Origin: a bacterium SCSIO 12844
GTDB taxonomy: Bacteria > Pseudomonadota > Gammaproteobacteria > Francisellales > Francisellaceae
DNA length: 64,000 nucleotides
Assembly (NCBI GenBank): GCA_024397935.1
Contig: CP073743.1
Coordinates: 558,001 to 622,000, forward strand
Direction of reading: 5' to 3'
Numbering within the stretch: the first letter of the stretch is position 1; each line of letters begins with the position of its first letter. Made by a program: the position numbers and the translations under genes. A model generated the notes under the pieces. The model was given only the letters and a program-made list of their open reading frames with translations, had not been told where the DNA came from and did no database searches. This document shows, one piece after another, positions 62,186 through 64,000 of this stretch.

Positions 62186-64000
62186 ATGGGTGCATCAGTT
62201 CAAGCTCCAGCTGCACCACCACCTCTTCCAGGTGCTGAAAGCTTATTACCAGAAGTGCTACCAAAACTAAGAGGTGATATTATCATTGAATATGGGGGCG
62301 TTGATTATAATGGTAGTACTACTTATGTTATTTATGATCAATTGAATAATCGTTTTTTTCATGTTGACTGGCAAAGTCATGAAATATTAAAGTATTGGGG
62401 TGAAATTGCTCCAGCTGAGCTGATGGCTAGACTCCAAAAACATTCACTGATAGAAGTTGATGAGCAGCAAATCAGTTCAATGCTATCATTTTTATCTGAA
62501 CAATGTTTAATTGAGCAAGGCTATCCAAGATTATTGCAAATTTTCAAAGCGCAAGAAGAGAAGAAAAAAATGAATACATTTCTTTGGTTGGCAAAGAATT
62601 ATTTATTTTTTAGATTGCCTTTAGTTTGGCCGGATTATTTTATAACAACAACTTACCCTTATGTGGCTTTTATTTTTAGAAAAACATTTTTTTTCTTTAT
62701 GCTTCTTTTAGCAATATTAGGTGTGGTTGTTATATCGAGACAATGGGAAACATTTACTGCAACGTTTTTTGATATGTTCTCAATAAGGTATTTAATTGTA
62801 TTTGGCATTGCCTTAATTATTGCTAAAGTATTTCATGAGTTAGGTCATGCCTATAGTTGTAAACGCTATGGATTAAATATACCAACAATGGGCGTTGCAT
62901 TTCTAGTTATGTGGCCAATGCTATATACCGATACGGGTGAAAGTTGGCGAATTAAAAGTGCAAAAGAGCGAATTCGTATTTCAATTGCTGGTGTGCAAAT
63001 GGAAATATATGTTGCAATTTTTGCACTATGGCTTTGGATATTAGCTCCACCTGGTGTGGTTAAGAGTATTGCATTCTTCTTATGTACTTATAGTTTAATT
63101 GCAACAATTGTTTTAAACATCAGTCCATTTTTACGTTTTGATGGTTATCATGTATTATCAGATCTTCTAAGCATGCGGAATTTACAAACAAGAGGTTTCG
63201 CATTAACAAAGTGGTGGTTAAGAGAAAAAATTTTTGGTTTTAAATTTTCACCACCAGAGCAATTTTCAAAACTAAAGATTCGACTATTACTTTTATATGC
63301 ATGGTTGACTTGGATTTATCGTTTTTTCCTTTTTATAGGGATTGCAATATTAGTCTATTATTTATTCTTTAAAGTACTAGGTATTATATTATTTGTAATT
63401 GAGATCATTTATTTTATTTTAATACCAATTGTAAGAGAGTTAAAAGTTTGGTGGCAGTTAAGGAGGTATGTTAAATTGAATAGAAATCTTGCAGTAAGCA
63501 TACTTGTCTTATTATTTATAATTGGGCTTTTGGCAATTCCCTGGCGAAGTGAAGTTTCAATTCCTGCAACCTTTAGCTATAAAGAGCAAAGGTTATACTC
63601 ACCAGAGCCTGCTTATATTGAAAGAATATTAGTCAAACGTGGTCAGTCAGTAAAGAAAGATCAGCCTTTGGTTATATTAAATTCACCAAAATTGGATTTT
63701 CATATTGAAAAGACAAAATATAGAATTGATCAAATTAATTGGCAATTAAAACGGATTGCTGGTGATCGAGAAGAACTTGAGTTACAGAAAGTTTTTCTAA
63801 GTCAATTAAATCACCAAAAAGCACAATTACAAGCTTATAATGAGCGTCGACAACGACTTACAATTAAAGCACCATTTAACGGAGATATCGTTGGTATATT
63901 AGATAATTTTGAGCATGATCGTTGGGTTAAAAATAAGCAGTTACTTGTTGAAGTAATTGATACGAAAGACTATGTTATTGATGCTTATGTTAGTGAAGAT
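62186..64000 (+). CDS. M50-type (HExxH) membrane protein fused to a biotinyl/HlyD adaptor, partial at right edge
   Basis: Open frame of 605 codons reaching the window edge without a stop. A Pro/Ala-rich start and an N-terminal domain of about 130 residues precede a multi-pass membrane domain. It contains the zinc motif HELGH (about 217-221) and the downstream FDGYH (Asp about 319) that completes the M50 site-2-protease-like metal site. The C-terminal part restarts as a HlyD-like adaptor (VSIPATFSYKEQRLYSPEPAY, coiled coil, LTIKAPFNGDIVGI). It matches the 'peptide zinc metalloprotease/HlyD' class. Start at 62186; the exported cargo is probably encoded past the edge. Confidence 0.85.
   Translation, partial: MGASVQAPAAPPPLPGAESLLPEVLPKLRGDIIIEYGGVDYNGSTTYVIYDQLNNRFFHVDWQSHEILKYWGEIAPAELMARLQKHSLIEVDEQQISSMLSFLSEQCLIEQGYPRLLQIFKAQEEKKKMNTFLWLAKNYLFFRLPLVWPDYFITTTYPYVAFIFRKTFFFFMLLLAILGVVVISRQWETFTATFFDMFSIRYLIVFGIALIIAKVFHELGHAYSCKRYGLNIPTMGVAFLVMWPMLYTDTGESWRIKSAKERIRISIAGVQMEIYVAIFALWLWILAPPGVVKSIAFFLCTYSLIATIVLNISPFLRFDGYHVLSDLLSMRNLQTRGFALTKWWLREKIFGFKFSPPEQFSKLKIRLLLLYAWLTWIYRFFLFIGIAILVYYLFFKVLGIILFVIEIIYFILIPIVRELKVWWQLRRYVKLNRNLAVSILVLLFIIGLLAIPWRSEVSIPATFSYKEQRLYSPEPAYIERILVKRGQSVKKDQPLVILNSPKLDFHIEKTKYRIDQINWQLKRIAGDREELELQKVFLSQLNHQKAQLQAYNERRQRLTIKAPFNGDIVGILDNFEHDRWVKNKQLLVEVIDTKDYVIDAYVSED

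Noticed and set aside
1-64000. tRNA, rRNA or CRISPR loci
   Set aside because: I looked for tRNA cloverleaf features, rRNA-like conserved stretches and regularly spaced repeats in the gaps and saw none; a dedicated RNA search could still find a small RNA.

Overview
The window reads as chromosomal DNA of an AT-rich gammaproteobacterium. Codons are dominated by A/T-ending forms, most genes have a recognisable Shine-Dalgarno, and the housekeeping genes (glnE, dnaE, murE/murF, rsmH-ftsL-ftsI, trpBA, dgt, dcd, waaF) have gammaproteobacterial architecture. The mix of LPS core/O-antigen genes, Cys-rich metallophore-type genes, a CaaX-ended candidate effector and a eukaryote-like orotidine decarboxylase would suit an aquatic or host-associated member of the Francisellales/Thiotrichales neighbourhood (Fastidiosibacteraceae, for example). 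That placement is inference; no rRNA or tRNA gene is present to test it. I saw no CRISPR array and no prophage.

Layout. 0-12.5 kb: surface glycan genes (ArnT-like GT39, O-antigen ligase, two GT9 heptosyltransferase-like proteins), a secreted phosphate-binding-like protein with its porin, uridine phosphorylase, tag, glnE, a small zinc protein and a cold-shock gene. 12.6-24 kb (minus strand): an unusual 1.1 k-residue fusion of E1 alpha, E1 beta, a lipoyl domain and ketoacyl synthase III, a DJ-1/PfpI protein, a giant Hsp70 relative coupled to a GIN-domain protein, and dnaE. 24-31.5 kb: cysQ, a cyclase-family hydrolase, dgt, a hotdog thioesterase, ddl, a DUF202 protein, a fatty-acid desaturase behind a perfect FNR-type palindrome, and pyrF. 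31.6-36.8 kb: a CS1-like chaperone/usher pair, a convergent pilin-like gene and an orphan protein. 36.8-47.4 kb: MFS pump and LysR regulator, then murE-tusA-murF-trpB-trpA-rsmH-ftsL-ftsI on one strand. 47.4-49.4 kb: an HvfABC/bufferin-type RiPP operon. 49.5-53.1 kb: secreted orphan, a complete IS4-family element with intact 9-bp target duplication, a candidate CaaX effector and a solute-binding protein. 53.1-58 kb: FUSC-type membrane protein, phaB-phaA, Mrp/ApbC and dcd. 58.1-64 kb: a TolC/HlyD/GAF-HlyD/M50-HlyD export cluster running off the right edge.

The most unusual items are: (i) the single-chain E1-lipoyl-KAS III protein, which could pass an acyl group made from a 2-oxoacid directly into fatty-acid or polyketide initiation; (ii) the hvfABC-type operon with a 10-cysteine KCG-repeat precursor, a DUF692 enzyme and its DUF2063 partner; (iii) a Cys-His-Asp protease-like protein ending in C-V-I-L, a textbook CaaX prenylation signal; and (iv) the M50/biotinyl-domain exporter cluster. 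The insertion sequence landed in a 9-nt gap between two convergent genes and spared both.
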